A DNA stretch of 64,000 bases from Kitasatospora sp052076145 (GCF_052076145.1 NZ_CP197246.1:1116001-1180000); one strand, 5' to 3'; counted from the stretch's first letter, positions 43,109 through 52,448 are shown. Notes: a model not told the origin generated them from the letters alone. Program-made: numbers and translations.

Positions 43109-43729
43109 GTGGACGTGAACATCGAGGAGATGCTGGACCGGCTCGGCGCGGTGATCGGGCCGCCGCCTGCGGACGGCGTGGTCCCGGTCCCGTGGGAGCT
43201 GGGGCCCGAGGCGCTCGGTTTCCAGCTGCCCGCGGACTACCGGGCGTTCGCCGACCGGTACGGGATGGTCAGCATCATGGACGAGCTACACATCTACACA
43301 CCATCGGAAGCGCCCAGTCCCCAGATCGGGCAGCCGCTCGGCTTTGAGGGGTTCCTGTACAACACGACGGAGCCCTACGGATACTGCGCCTGGCTGGCCG
43401 AGGTCTACCGGGACGGGGACTTCGACGAGTGCCCGTATCCGCTGTTCCCGGCCGAGGGAGGCTTGCTGAAGTGGGGCAACAACTACAACTCGGACCATTT
43501 CTTCTGGCTGATGCGTGGCCCGGACCCGGACCGGTGGCTGGTCGCTGCCAAGTTCCACTCGATGCGGGAGTGGGACCTGTTCGAGGGCGGCTTCCTGGAG
43601 TTCCTGCTGGCGGCGGTGACGGAACAGTATCCGTACCACGGGGACGTCGTCCCGGACGGGCTGAAGCAGGCCGGTGACGGCCGTGCTTATCGTTTCAAGG
43701 GTGACTGGTCGAAGAACCTTCGGGAGTGA
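43109..43729 (+). CDS. SMI1/KNR4-family protein (206 aa), immunity-like
   Basis: GTG 43109 (or 43115) after AAGGGGCGG. The pattern LGPEALGFQLPADYRAFADRYGMVSIMDELHIYTP ... LLKWGNNYNSDHFFWLMRGPDPDRWLVAAKF is the SMI1/KNR4/SUKH fold, widely used as immunity protein against polymorphic toxins. No cognate toxin was found within this window. Together with the preceding unknown it forms a short plus-strand island between inverted 18-bp repeats. Confidence 0.8.
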   Translation: MDVNIEEMLDRLGAVIGPPPADGVVPVPWELGPEALGFQLPADYRAFADRYGMVSIMDELHIYTPSEAPSPQIGQPLGFEGFLYNTTEPYGYCAWLAEVYRDGDFDECPYPLFPAEGGLLKWGNNYNSDHFFWLMRGPDPDRWLVAAKFHSMREWDLFEGGFLEFLLAAVTEQYPYHGDVVPDGLKQAGDGRAYRFKGDWSKNLRE

Positions 43730-43833
43730 GCCCGCGGACACGGTCAACGACACGCTCTGGGACGATCACGCCAAAGCGCTCGCCACTCCTACCCGGTCAA
43801 GTGACTACGGTTCGTAATCAATACGAAGAACGT

Positions 43834-43928
43834 CCGCCAACTACCGCTGACAGGAACCGCCAACTAGCGCTGCCAAGCCACCCGGTCATCTGCGCGCACG
43901 CCTGTGGCCTCCGCCAACTATCGCTGAC
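43834..43928 (-). repeat. 18-bp repeat, three copies in inverse orientation (right flank of island)
   Basis: CCGCCAACTACCGCTGAC (43834-43851), CCGCCAACTAGCGCTGCC (43857-43874) and CCGCCAACTATCGCTGAC (43911-43928). The last is the exact reverse complement of a left-flank core (GTCAGCGATAGTTGGCGG, spanning 42075-42092 apart from the final base). Variation is at one central position. A TTCGTA/TACGAA palindrome (43811-43827) lies immediately before the set and TCACACGTGTGA (43931-43942) immediately after. Confidence 0.9.
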
Positions 43929-43972
43929 GGTCACACGTGTGAAGTGACTCGCATCTCACCGCCTGTCATTGC

Positions 43973-43992
43973 CTATGCAACTCGTTGCATAG
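43973..43992 (+). promoter_or_regulatory. Palindromic operator of the PadR gene
   Basis: Perfect inverted repeat CTATGCAA-CTCG-TTGCATAG, 20 bp, overlapping the start of the AGGAGG ribosome site. It ends 12 bp before the ATG of the PadR gene. Its position fits autorepression by the PadR protein. Confidence 0.7.
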
Positions 43993-44004
43993 GAGGATGC
44001 CGGT

Positions 44005-44565
44005 ATGGCCCTCGAACACGCGATCCTCGTCTCCCTGCTGGAACAGCCCGGCTCCGGGTACGAGCTGGCGCGGCGGTTCGACCGGTCGATCGGGCGGTTC
44101 TGGACGGCGACACACCAGCAGATCTACCGCGTGCTGCGCCGGATGGAGGCCGACGGCTGGGTCGCGGTCGAGGAGATCGCGCAGGGCGGGCGGCCGGACA
44201 AGAAGGTCTACGAGGCCGCCGGGCCGGGCCGGGAGGCGCTGGCCGGCTGGCTGCGCGAGCCCGTGGAGCCGGAGACCGTGCGGCACGAGCTGGCCGTCAA
44301 GATCCGGGCGGCCGCCTTCGACGACCCGGGCGCCCTGATCTCCGAGGTCGAGCGGCACCGGGAGGCCCACGCCGCCCTGCTGACCCGCTATCTCAGCGGC
44401 GAGCAGCGCGACTTCCCCGATCTCGAACACCTCGACGCGCAGCAGGAGTTGCAGCACGTCGTTCTCCGCGGCGGCATCGAGTACGAGCGGATGACGCTGG
44501 CCTGGCTGGACGACGTGCTCGCCACCCTGCGCCGCCTCGCCACCTCGGCCGAACAATCCAACTGA
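44005..44565 (+). CDS. PadR-family transcriptional regulator (186 aa)
   Basis: ATG 44005. Winged helix EHAILVSLLEQPGSGYELARRFDRSIGRFWTATHQQIYRVLRRMEADGWV, then a typical PadR C-terminal helical part. It probably represses its own transcription and the acyl-CoA dehydrogenase that starts 22 bp downstream, through the palindrome before its start. The inducer is not known. Confidence 0.92.
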   Translation: MALEHAILVSLLEQPGSGYELARRFDRSIGRFWTATHQQIYRVLRRMEADGWVAVEEIAQGGRPDKKVYEAAGPGREALAGWLREPVEPETVRHELAVKIRAAAFDDPGALISEVERHREAHAALLTRYLSGEQRDFPDLEHLDAQQELQHVVLRGGIEYERMTLAWLDDVLATLRRLATSAEQSN

Positions 44566-44587
44566 CCCTCTCTCCCCAGGAGTTACG

Positions 44588-46303
44588 TTGCTCTTCAACC
44601 CGCGCACCTACGACCCCGCGCAGTTCGACGACACCACCCGCCGCCTGCTGCGCGCCACCGTCGACTGGTTCGAGTCCCGGGGCAAGAAGGCGCTGATCGA
44701 CACCTACATCGACCGCGCCTGGTACGGGGACTTCCTGGAGTTCGCCGCGAAGGAGGGCCTGTTCGCCGAGTTCCTGACGCCCTCCTCCGCCGACCCCCAG
44801 AAGCGCTGGGACACCGCGCGGATCGCCGAGCTGAACGAGATCCTCGGCTTCTACGGCCTGGGCTACTGGTACACCTGGCAGGTCACCATCCTGGGCCTCG
44901 GCCCGGTCTGGCAGAGCGAGAACGAGGCCGTCAGGGCTCGCGCCGCCAAGCTCCTGTCGGAGGGTCACGTGATGGCCTTCGGGCTGTCCGAGCGCAGCCA
45001 CGGCGCCGACATCTACTCGACCGACATGATCCTCACCCCGGCCGGCGAGGGCGCCGACGGCAAGATGACCTTCACGGCCAACGGCTCGAAGTACTACATC
45101 GGCAACGGCAACGTGGCCGGCCTGGTCTCGGTCTTCGGCCGCCGCTCGGACGTCGATGGCCCCGAGGGCTACGTCTTCTTCGCCGCCGACAGCCGGCACG
45201 AGGCGTACCACCTGGTGAAGAACGTCGTGAACGCGCAGATGTACGTCAGCGAGTTCCGCCTGGACGACTACCCCGTCCGCGCCGAGGACGTGCTGCACAC
45301 CGGCAAGCCCGCCTTCGACGCCGCGCTGAACACCGTCAACGTCGGCAAGTTCAACCTCTGCACCGCCTCCATCGGCATCTGCGAGCACGCGATGTACGAG
45401 GCCGTCACGCACGCCCACAACCGCGAGCTCTACGGCCAGAAGGTCACCGACTTCCCGCACGTGCGGCGGGAGTTGACGGATGCCTACACCCGCCTGACGG
45501 CGATGAAGCTGTTCAGCGACCGGGCCGTGGACTACTTCCGCACCGCCTCGCCCGAGGACCGCCGCTACCTGCTCTTCAACCCGATGACCAAGATGAAGGT
45601 CACCACCGAGGGCGAGAAGGTCATCGACCTGATGTGGGACGTCATCGCGGCCAAGGGCTTCGAGGCGGACACCTACTTCGACAAGGCCGCGCGCGACATC
45701 CGGGGCCTGCCCAAGCTCGAGGGCACGGTGCACGTCAACCTGGCACTGATCCTCAAGTTCATGGCCAACTACCTGTTCGCCCCGGCCGAGTACCCGGCCG
45801 TACCGAGCCGGCTGGACGCCACCGACGACACCTTCCTCTTCCAGCAGGGCCCGGCCCGCGGCCTCGGCGCGATCCGCTTCCACGACTGGCGCACCGCGTA
45901 CGACAAGCACGCCCACCTGCCGAACGTCGCCCGCTTCCGCGAGCAGGCCGACGGCCTCTGCACCCTGCTGCTCACCCACGCACCGAGCGAGGCGCAGCAG
46001 GCCGACCTCGACTTCCTGCTGGAGATCGGCCAGCTCTTCGCGCTGGTCGTCTACGGCCAGCTGGTGCTGGAGCAGGCCGAGCTGACCGGCCTGGACGCCG
46101 ACCTGCTGGACCACGTCTTCGACATCCTGGTCCGGGACTTCTCCGCCCACGCGACGGAGCTGCACGGCAAGACCTCGACCACCGAGGAGCAGGCCGCCTG
46201 GGCGCTCGCCAACGTCCGCCGCCCCGTCGCGGACACCGACCGCGCGGCCCGGGTCTGGGCCCAGGTCGAGGCGCTCTCGGGCGCGTACGAGATGCAGCCG
46301 TAG
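44588..46303 (+). CDS. Acyl-CoA dehydrogenase, long family member (571 aa), TTG start
   Basis: The frame starts at TTG 44588, positioned after AGGAG (44579-44583), an uncommon start codon. FAD-dependent acyl-CoA dehydrogenase: MAFGLSERSHGADIYS, YYIGNGNVAGLVSVFG, RELYGQKVTDFPHVRREL and LEGTVHVNLALI (region of the catalytic Glu). Roughly 180 residues longer than a standard acyl-CoA dehydrogenase, mostly C-terminal helical sequence. It is 22 bp after PadR and probably in its operon. The exact acyl substrate is unknown. Confidence 0.85.
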   Translation: MLFNPRTYDPAQFDDTTRRLLRATVDWFESRGKKALIDTYIDRAWYGDFLEFAAKEGLFAEFLTPSSADPQKRWDTARIAELNEILGFYGLGYWYTWQVTILGLGPVWQSENEAVRARAAKLLSEGHVMAFGLSERSHGADIYSTDMILTPAGEGADGKMTFTANGSKYYIGNGNVAGLVSVFGRRSDVDGPEGYVFFAADSRHEAYHLVKNVVNAQMYVSEFRLDDYPVRAEDVLHTGKPAFDAALNTVNVGKFNLCTASIGICEHAMYEAVTHAHNRELYGQKVTDFPHVRRELTDAYTRLTAMKLFSDRAVDYFRTASPEDRRYLLFNPMTKMKVTTEGEKVIDLMWDVIAAKGFEADTYFDKAARDIRGLPKLEGTVHVNLALILKFMANYLFAPAEYPAVPSRLDATDDTFLFQQGPARGLGAIRFHDWRTAYDKHAHLPNVARFREQADGLCTLLLTHAPSEAQQADLDFLLEIGQLFALVVYGQLVLEQAELTGLDADLLDHVFDILVRDFSAHATELHGKTSTTEEQAAWALANVRRPVADTDRAARVWAQVEALSGAYEMQP

Positions 46304-46329
46304 CGGCGGCTGCCGGCAGGCTCGTCGGG

Positions 46330-46355
46330 GGGCGCGGTACGCCGGTACCGCGCCC
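46330..46355 (+). terminator. Intrinsic terminator after acyl-CoA dehydrogenase
   Basis: Perfect 11-bp stem (46330-46340 with 46345-46355) and 4-nt loop, 26 bp beyond the stop codon. A short T/C stretch follows. Confidence 0.8.
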
Positions 46356-46451
46356 TTCGGCGTGCGCGGCTCCGGGACCGTGACCCCATGCACCCGGGAC
46401 GTCGGCCCGCCGATCCTGAGGGGGTTACTGCCACCTTTCAGGGAGCCTGTC

Positions 46452-48230
46452 ATGACCGCACCTACCGACCCTGCCGACCTCACCAAGTTCGCCGACCCGC
46501 TGCGCATCCCGCCGACCCTGCGGCCCGGCCCCGAGCTGACCGTCCGGCTGACCTCCGCCGAGGTGCAGCTGCACTCCGAGCTGCCGCCCACCCCGATGTG
46601 GACGTACGAGGGCAGCTTCCCCGGCCCGACCGTCGAAGTCCGGCGCGGGCAGCGGCTGCGCGTCGCCTGGGAGAACGGGATCACCACCCCCTACCCGGCG
46701 CAGGTCGGCAGGCTCCCGGCGATCACCGCGCCGCCCGCCGAGAACGTGCCGGGCATCGACCCGGCGCTGCTCGACCCGAAGGCCGCCGCCCTGCCCGCCT
46801 GGGCCGTCACCCACCTGCACGGCGCGGTGACCGGCGCCGGCCACGACGGCTGGACGGACAACGCGATCCTGGCCGGGGAGTCGCAGCTCTCCGAGTACCC
46901 GAACGACCAGCCCGCGACGGCCCTCTGGTACCACGACCACGCGATGGGCATCACCCGGCTCAACGTCAACGCCGGGCTGGCCGGCCTCTACCTCGTCCGG
47001 GACGAGGAGGAGGACGGGCTCGGGCTGCCGAGCGACGAGTTCGAGGTGCCGCTGGTGCTCTGCGACCGGAATCTGGCCACCGCGCCGGACGGCACCCCGA
47101 CCGGGCAGCTGCTGTTCAAGACCGTCGGGCCGCTGCCCTTCGCCGGCCGCTACACCCTCGTCAACGGCGGCATCTGGCCGCACCACGACGTCCGGCAGCG
47201 CTGGTACCGCTTCCGCCTGCTGAACACCTCCAGCTCCCGCGCCTACCGCCTGCACCTGGTGGACGAGACCGGGCAGCGGGTGCCCGACGCGGCCTGGCAG
47301 ATCGGCACCGACAGCGGCCTGCTCGGCGCACCGACCCCGCTCTCCCCGCAGGGCCTGACCCTCTCCCCCGCCGAACGGGCCGACCTGCTGGTCGACTTCC
47401 GCGCGCTGGGGGGCCGCACGCTGCGCCTGGTCAACTCCGCCCCGCAGCCCTACGACGGCCAGCCGATCGGCGACACCGACCCGGTCGGCGTGCCCAACCC
47501 GGCCAACCGGCTGCCCGACCCCGAGGTGCTGGAGTTCCGGGTCGCGCCGGACGCGGAGCCCGACCCCGACCCGTTCACCCTGCCCGCCGTGCTGGCGCAG
47601 TCGTACCAGCGGCTCTCCCACCAGACGCTGCCCGAGCACAACCACCGGGTGCTGATGCTCGGCCGCTCGCCCGCCGGGGTGTTCCAGCTCTGGGAGATGG
47701 CGGAGGTGCCGGACTCCGAGGTGCCGCCGGCCGGGACGGTGCGGGACGGCTACGTCCAGGTGCAGCAGGGCACCGGCCCCGTCCGGACCTATCGCAGGCT
47801 CTCCGCCGACTTCAACGACACGCTCAACTGGCGTGTCCGGCAGGACTCCTGGGAGCAGTGGACGATCATCAACCTGAGCATCGCCCTGCACCCGGTGCAC
47901 ATCCACCTGATCCGCTTCCAGGCCCTGACCAGGGCCGCCTGCGACGTCTCGGCCTTCCAGCAGGCCGAAGGCGGCACGACCATCGGCAAGCCCGTCACCT
48001 GGGACGCCGAAACCCCGATCGTCCCCGCCGACCAGGGCTGGAAGGACGTCATCAAGATCTGGCCCGGCGAACTCGTCCGGGTGGCCGGCCAGTTCACCGG
48101 CGCCACCGGCAGGTTCATGTACCACTGCCACATCCTCGACCACGAGGACGACGGCATGATGCGGCCCTTCACCGTCGCCCCCGGCGCCGTCATGGACGTC
48201 ACCGGGATGGGCGGCATGGGCCCGATGTAG
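46452..48230 (+). CDS. Multicopper oxidase (CotA / phenoxazinone synthase-like), 592 aa
   Basis: ATG 46452. Copper ligands are present: THLHGA (near 120), YHDHAMG (near 160), HPVHIHLIRF (near 480) and YHCHILDHEDDGMM (near 557), covering type 1, 2 and 3 sites. The domain arrangement resembles bacterial laccases, CotA and phenoxazinone synthases, which oxidise phenolics or o-aminophenols with O2. No Sec signal peptide is obvious, so the enzyme is probably cytoplasmic. A Met-rich tail (MDVTGMGGMGPM) may bind copper. Substrate unknown; not near a known pathway. Confidence 0.93.
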   Translation: MTAPTDPADLTKFADPLRIPPTLRPGPELTVRLTSAEVQLHSELPPTPMWTYEGSFPGPTVEVRRGQRLRVAWENGITTPYPAQVGRLPAITAPPAENVPGIDPALLDPKAAALPAWAVTHLHGAVTGAGHDGWTDNAILAGESQLSEYPNDQPATALWYHDHAMGITRLNVNAGLAGLYLVRDEEEDGLGLPSDEFEVPLVLCDRNLATAPDGTPTGQLLFKTVGPLPFAGRYTLVNGGIWPHHDVRQRWYRFRLLNTSSSRAYRLHLVDETGQRVPDAAWQIGTDSGLLGAPTPLSPQGLTLSPAERADLLVDFRALGGRTLRLVNSAPQPYDGQPIGDTDPVGVPNPANRLPDPEVLEFRVAPDAEPDPDPFTLPAVLAQSYQRLSHQTLPEHNHRVLMLGRSPAGVFQLWEMAEVPDSEVPPAGTVRDGYVQVQQGTGPVRTYRRLSADFNDTLNWRVRQDSWEQWTIINLSIALHPVHIHLIRFQALTRAACDVSAFQQAEGGTTIGKPVTWDAETPIVPADQGWKDVIKIWPGELVRVAGQFTGATGRFMYHCHILDHEDDGMMRPFTVAPGAVMDVTGMGGMGPM

Positions 48231-48244
48231 CGACTGCACACAAC

Positions 48245-48281
48245 GGCCCGGCCGGTACGGAGATTCCGTACCGGCCGGGCC
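48245..48281 (+). terminator. Intrinsic terminator after multicopper oxidase
   Basis: 17-bp perfect stem (48245-48261 with 48265-48281), 3-nt loop, followed by TTC. It lies 14 bp beyond the oxidase stop and before the convergent small gene, so it may serve both. Confidence 0.88.
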
Positions 48282-48302
48282 TTCAGGGGGGAAGTAAAGG
48301 GC

Positions 48303-48506
48303 TCAGTGCTTGGGCGGCGGCGTCTCACCGAACTGCATCACCGGGGCTGAGGGCTGCCCCTGGACCGGCTTCGGGTCACTGCCCGCGCCGCCGCCCGACA
48401 GCGAGACCGGCGCTCCGAGCTGGCAGCGCACCCAACGCACTGCCGCTCCGGCCACGGCCAGCGCACCGGCGACCGCCACGCCCTTCCGTGCGGATATCGA
48501 TCCCAT
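48303..48506 (-). CDS. Small membrane-anchored protein (67 aa)
   Basis: Start at ATG 48506. One hydrophobic helix (GVAVAGALAVAGAAVRWV), then a Gly/Pro-rich tail (SLSGGGAGSDPKPVQGQPS). Contains a single Cys after the helix. Family not recognised. It is downstream of the histidine kinase on the same strand. Confidence 0.55.
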   Translation of the reverse strand: MGSISARKGVAVAGALAVAGAAVRWVRCQLGAPVSLSGGGAGSDPKPVQGQPSAPVMQFGETPPPKH

Positions 48507-48623
48507 CGTGTCTCCAAACTTGGGGAACCGTTCGATGCCTCGACTATCGCCCCGGCACCGTCCCGACCACATGAGCCCGTCGTCCCAACTTCTCCCGGGA
48601 CACCCGGTTACGCCAGACAGGCC

Positions 48624-50705
48624 CTAGGCGGGCCGGGGGAAGACCGCGCGGACGACGGCGCCCTGGAGGTCGTTCGCGGCGCTGAAGCGGCCGCCGAGCT
48701 CCTCCGCGCGCTCGGCCATCGACCGCAGGCCGACGCCCACGCCGTCGGCGTGCACCGGGAAGCCCGCGCCGTTGTCCTGCGCCTCGACCGTGACGTCCTG
48801 GTCGTCCACCCGGACCACCAGCCGGACGTCCGTGGCACCGGAGTGGCGGACGACGTTGTTGAGCGCCTCGCCGCTGATCCGGTAGATCGCCACCTCGACG
48901 GCCGCCGGGAGCGGCGGCAGCGGGTTGGGGGTGACATCGAGGGAGATCCGGACGGTGCTGGCGTTCAGGCGGTCGGCCAGCTGCCGCAGCGCGCCGGCCA
49001 GGCCCTCGCTGCCCAGGGCGGCGGGCGAGAGGCCGTCGGTGATCCGCCGCAGCTCGCTGATCGCCTGGCCGATCCCGGCCGAGACGCCCGCGAGCGGCGC
49101 TGCGGCGGCCGAGCCGCCGGGCACCCCGGCCACCACCGCGTCCACCTGGAGGCGCAGCCCGGAGAGCGCCGGGCCGAGGCCGTCGTGCAGGTCGTGCCGC
49201 AGGCGCCGCCGCTCCTCCTCGCGGGCGAGCACGAGCTGCTTCCGGCTGGCCTGGAGGTCCTCGTAGAGGCGCAGCGAGGCGATCGCGGGCGAGGCCTGGT
49301 CGGCGAGCAGCTGGAGCACCTCGCGGTCCTGCCGGTCCAGTGCGGGCTGCCCGGTGCGGGGCGAGACGTGCAGGTCGCCGATGGGCACGCCCTCGTACGT
49401 GAGCGGGAAGCTCTCGCCCTCGCGGTCGTGGGCTCCGAGCGCGGCGAGCTGCCGCAGCCCCGTCCGGCTCTCGACCCGGACGGCGGCGGCAGGCATCCCG
49501 AGCGAGCCGACGACGGTCTCGCAGAGCAGGGTCGGCGTGTCGGCGGGGTCGACGGTCTGCCGCAGGTGCTCGGCGAGGCTTCGGGCGACCTGGTAGGGCC
49601 GGGCGCGGTCGCCGTAGTAGTACCGGTCGACGGCCCGGAAGACCCGGGCGGCGGCCGGGCGCAGCAGGATGCCGACGGCCAGGGCGCCCATCACGCTCCA
49701 CCACCAGGCCGCCCCCCGGCTGATCCCCGGGGAGAGCTCGTGCACCACGTACACGGCGGCGAAGACCACGAGGTACAGCGAGGCGCTGAAGGTGCAGGCG
49801 CCGAGCCAGCGGAGCGTGGACCTGTCCAGCGACAGCGACCTGTCCCGCTGGTAGGCCAGCACCAGGCAGGGGACGGCGACGGCAGGGCCGATCAGCGGCA
49901 GGAGGTTCAGGACCCACTCGGTCCGGACCTCCAGGTACCACGGGAGGGTGACCGTGACGGCCCAGGCCACGTACGGCAGCAGCAGCGCGGCCATCCGCGG
50001 GTGCGGACCGGGCGAGCGGTACCACCGGACCAGCGCGACCAGCAGGTTGACGGCGATGATGCCGGTGAAGATGTGCAGCCCGGTGCTGATGTACGCCTGC
50101 GGGTCACCGAGGACCTTGCTGAGCCCGTTCTCGATGCTGTCCCAGGCCCCGCCCGTCATGGGGTTGGGAAGGTCGAACCAGAATCGGCCGCCGACCGCCC
50201 CGAAGTAGCCCAGCGGCACCGCGGCGAGGCCGGTGACCACGGCGAACATCCTCGCCGGGCCCCGAGGCAGCTGCCAGTCGGGCAGCCAGAGGGAGTAGGC
50301 CATGACCAGGAAGGTGTTGACGAGCTCGAACGCGGTGCGGACGGCGGCGGTCGCGTCGAGGACCGCTCCGCCGGCCCCGGTCAGCAGCGCCGCCAGCGCG
50401 ATCGCCAGGCCGAGCGACTTCAGCAGGCCGGCGGCCAGGAAGAGGACGCCGAGCAGGCCCGCCTTCCGGGCGATCAGCATCGCGGCCCCGAGCAGCGCGA
50501 AGCACTGGGCGAGGCCGAGCTGACCCCCGTAGTAGAAGTACAGGTAGCTGGCGTGGGGGTGGGCCACGGCCATCACGGCCCAGGCCAGGCCGCTCAGCAG
50601 GCTCAGCCCGCAGGCGGCCAGCGCCCACCGCTGTCGGGCCCGGCCGGCGGGGGTGGCGCGCGCGGCGGCGGCGACGGGAGCGCGGGGCGGGGCGGTCTGG
50701 CTCAT
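48624..50705 (-). CDS. Sensor histidine kinase, NarL-partner (HisKA_3) type with large membrane domain (693 aa)
   Basis: ATG 50705. N-terminal ~330 residues with about 8-10 membrane helices, then a GAF-like input region (GMPAAAVRVESRTGL ... SFPLTYEGVPIGDLHV), the dimerisation helix REEERRRLRHDLHDGLGPALSGL with the phosphoacceptor His, and a C-terminal HATPase_c domain (GEALNNVVRHSGATDV, DNGAGFPV, GVGLRSMAERAEELGG). Partner is the response regulator encoded immediately upstream (98 bp gap). The signal is unknown; the big integral-membrane sensor suggests a membrane or lipid-associated cue. Confidence 0.9.
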   Translation of the reverse strand: MSQTAPPRAPVAAAARATPAGRARQRWALAACGLSLLSGLAWAVMAVAHPHASYLYFYYGGQLGLAQCFALLGAAMLIARKAGLLGVLFLAAGLLKSLGLAIALAALLTGAGGAVLDATAAVRTAFELVNTFLVMAYSLWLPDWQLPRGPARMFAVVTGLAAVPLGYFGAVGGRFWFDLPNPMTGGAWDSIENGLSKVLGDPQAYISTGLHIFTGIIAVNLLVALVRWYRSPGPHPRMAALLLPYVAWAVTVTLPWYLEVRTEWVLNLLPLIGPAVAVPCLVLAYQRDRSLSLDRSTLRWLGACTFSASLYLVVFAAVYVVHELSPGISRGAAWWWSVMGALAVGILLRPAAARVFRAVDRYYYGDRARPYQVARSLAEHLRQTVDPADTPTLLCETVVGSLGMPAAAVRVESRTGLRQLAALGAHDREGESFPLTYEGVPIGDLHVSPRTGQPALDRQDREVLQLLADQASPAIASLRLYEDLQASRKQLVLAREEERRRLRHDLHDGLGPALSGLRLQVDAVVAGVPGGSAAAAPLAGVSAGIGQAISELRRITDGLSPAALGSEGLAGALRQLADRLNASTVRISLDVTPNPLPPLPAAVEVAIYRISGEALNNVVRHSGATDVRLVVRVDDQDVTVEAQDNGAGFPVHADGVGVGLRSMAERAEELGGRFSAANDLQGAVVRAVFPRPA

Positions 50706-50803
50706 GGCGACCCTCCTGGGACCTCGTGGCGGGCCCATCGTGCGTCGCCCGCTGTCCCAGGGGCGAGGGTTGGAGGTCCTGTCCCGGTCCGTGACAATCG
50801 GGC

Positions 50804-51475
50804 TCAGCTGTCGCCGAGGCCCATGTCGCGGGCTCGGGCGACGGCCTCGGCGCGGGTGGCGACGTGGAGCTTCTCGAAGATGTGCGTGACGTGGTTGCGG
50901 ACGGTCTTCTCGGCGACGAAAAGCTCGCGGGCGATCCGGTGGTTGTCGAAGCCCCGGGCGACCAGCCCGAGCACCTCGGCCTCCCGGGCGGTGAGCGAGG
51001 GGAAGAGCTGCCCGGCCTCGCGCAGCCGGGTGCCGGCCAGCAGGGAGGTGATCCGGGTGGCGATCTCGGCGCCGAAGACGGCGCCGCCCGCCGCGACGGT
51101 GCGGACGGCGTGCAGCACCTCGTCGCGCCCGGCGCCCTTGACCAGGTAGCCGCGTGCCCCGGCCTGGAGGGCGGCGAGCAGGCTGCCGTCGTCGTCGGCC
51201 ATGGTGAGCATCAGGACGGGCGCGGTCGGCACCCGCCCCGCGAGCTGCCTGGCCGCGTCGAGGCCGGAGCCGTCGGGCAGCGAGAGGTCCATCACGACCA
51301 CGTCCGGCAGGCACTGGTCGACAGCATCCGCGACGGCCGCGACGGTCTCCGCCTCGCCGACCACCAACACGCCGTCGGCACTCTCCAGCGCGGCTTTGAG
51401 CCCCTCCCGGAACAGCGGGTGATCGTCGACGATCAGTACACGTACCGGCCGGGTGTCACTCTGCTGGTCATCCAC
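50804..51475 (-). CDS. LuxR/NarL-family response regulator (223 aa)
   Basis: GTG 51475 is the only good start before the receiver domain. Receiver: VRVLIVDDHPLFREGL and phosphoacceptor Asp in VVVMDLSLPDGSG, with TMADDD and a Lys near LVKGAGRDEV. C-terminal LuxR HTH: LTAREAEVLGLVARGFDNHRIARELFVAEKTVRNHVTHIFEKLHV. It precedes its kinase gene in one minus-strand unit and is divergent from the secreted DUF5602-like gene at 51564, a possible target. Confidence 0.92.
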   Translation of the reverse strand: MDDQQSDTRPVRVLIVDDHPLFREGLKAALESADGVLVVGEAETVAAVADAVDQCLPDVVVMDLSLPDGSGLDAARQLAGRVPTAPVLMLTMADDDGSLLAALQAGARGYLVKGAGRDEVLHAVRTVAAGGAVFGAEIATRITSLLAGTRLREAGQLFPSLTAREAEVLGLVARGFDNHRIARELFVAEKTVRNHVTHIFEKLHVATRAEAVARARDMGLGDS

Positions 51476-51563
51476 CTGGCCGACACTACCAGTGATGGAT
51501 TTATGACTTAGTGTGACATGCTGACAGGCGGGGGTGAACCGGGACGAACTGAGAGGTTCTGCC

Positions 51564-52448
51564 ATGGCACTGACGATCCGACGGGCCTGCACGCTCGCAC
51601 TCGCCGCCCTCCTCCTGCCGCTGGCCTCCCCCACTCGGGCCGCGCCCGCTCCGGCCGCTCCGGACGGCATCTCGTACGGCGCCGCGCAGCCGCTCGGCTC
51701 GGGCACCCTGCGGACGTACGCGGAGCTGGACGGCAAGCGGCCGGTCGCGGTCGGGGCGGTGTTCACCCGCAGCGCGCTCGACAACCTGCCGACGGAGCCG
51801 ACAGACCGGCACCACTGCTTCGACGTCGACGGCGACGGCACGATCGACGACATGAAGGAGTGCACGGGCGGGCACGAGCACGTCCTCGACCTGCCGCCCG
51901 CGCTGCTGTCGCTGCCCGGCATGCCGCTGGAGTGGGCGCTGGTCAACTGGAGCCCGATGGGGCACGGACCGCCCGGGGTCTTCGACACGCCGCACTTCGA
52001 CGTCCACTTCTACCTGCGACCGAAGAGCGAGCGGGACGCCATCCGGGCCGGCCGGTGCGGCATCCTGATCAACTGCGAGGACTTCAAGACCGCGACCGAG
52101 CCGATCGCGACCGAGTACCTCCCGGCCGACTACGTCGACAAGGGCATCGCCGAGACCGCCATGGGCAACCACCTCCAGGACCCGACCGCCCCCGAGTGGC
52201 ACGGCGTCCCGTTCGTCCGGACGATGATCTACGGCGCGTACGACGCCCGGATCACCTTCCTGGAGCCGATGGTCACCCTGCGGGCGCTGCACCAGGCCGA
52301 GGCGGGCTCGGCGCAGTCCGAGTGCTCGGACATCAAGCAGCCGTCGGCCTGGCAGCAGCCGGGCTGGTACCCGCGCCAGTACTGCGTGCGGTACAGGGCC
52401 GAGGCCCAGGAGTTCACCGTCTCGCTGGAGGACTTCGCCCGGCACTGA
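51564..52448 (+). CDS. Secreted protein, DUF5602/TTHB210-like (294 aa)
   Basis: ATG 51564. Signal peptide (MALTIRRACTLALAALLLPLASPTRA), then a domain with GSGTLRTYAELDGKRPVAVGAVFTRSALDNLP, an acidic DVDGDGTIDD calcium-binding-like turn, HFDVHFYLRP and FLEPMVTLRALHQ. The pattern resembles the TTHB210-like DUF5602 family (tentative). The His-rich HFDVHFY segment may bind metal. It is divergent from the two-component system. Confidence 0.7.
   Translation: MALTIRRACTLALAALLLPLASPTRAAPAPAAPDGISYGAAQPLGSGTLRTYAELDGKRPVAVGAVFTRSALDNLPTEPTDRHHCFDVDGDGTIDDMKECTGGHEHVLDLPPALLSLPGMPLEWALVNWSPMGHGPPGVFDTPHFDVHFYLRPKSERDAIRAGRCGILINCEDFKTATEPIATEYLPADYVDKGIAETAMGNHLQDPTAPEWHGVPFVRTMIYGAYDARITFLEPMVTLRALHQAEAGSAQSECSDIKQPSAWQQPGWYPRQYCVRYRAEAQEFTVSLEDFARH

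Noticed and set aside
42055..43928. Insertion sequence or integrative element
   Set aside because: No transposase, integrase or target-site duplication is visible; only inverted repeats.
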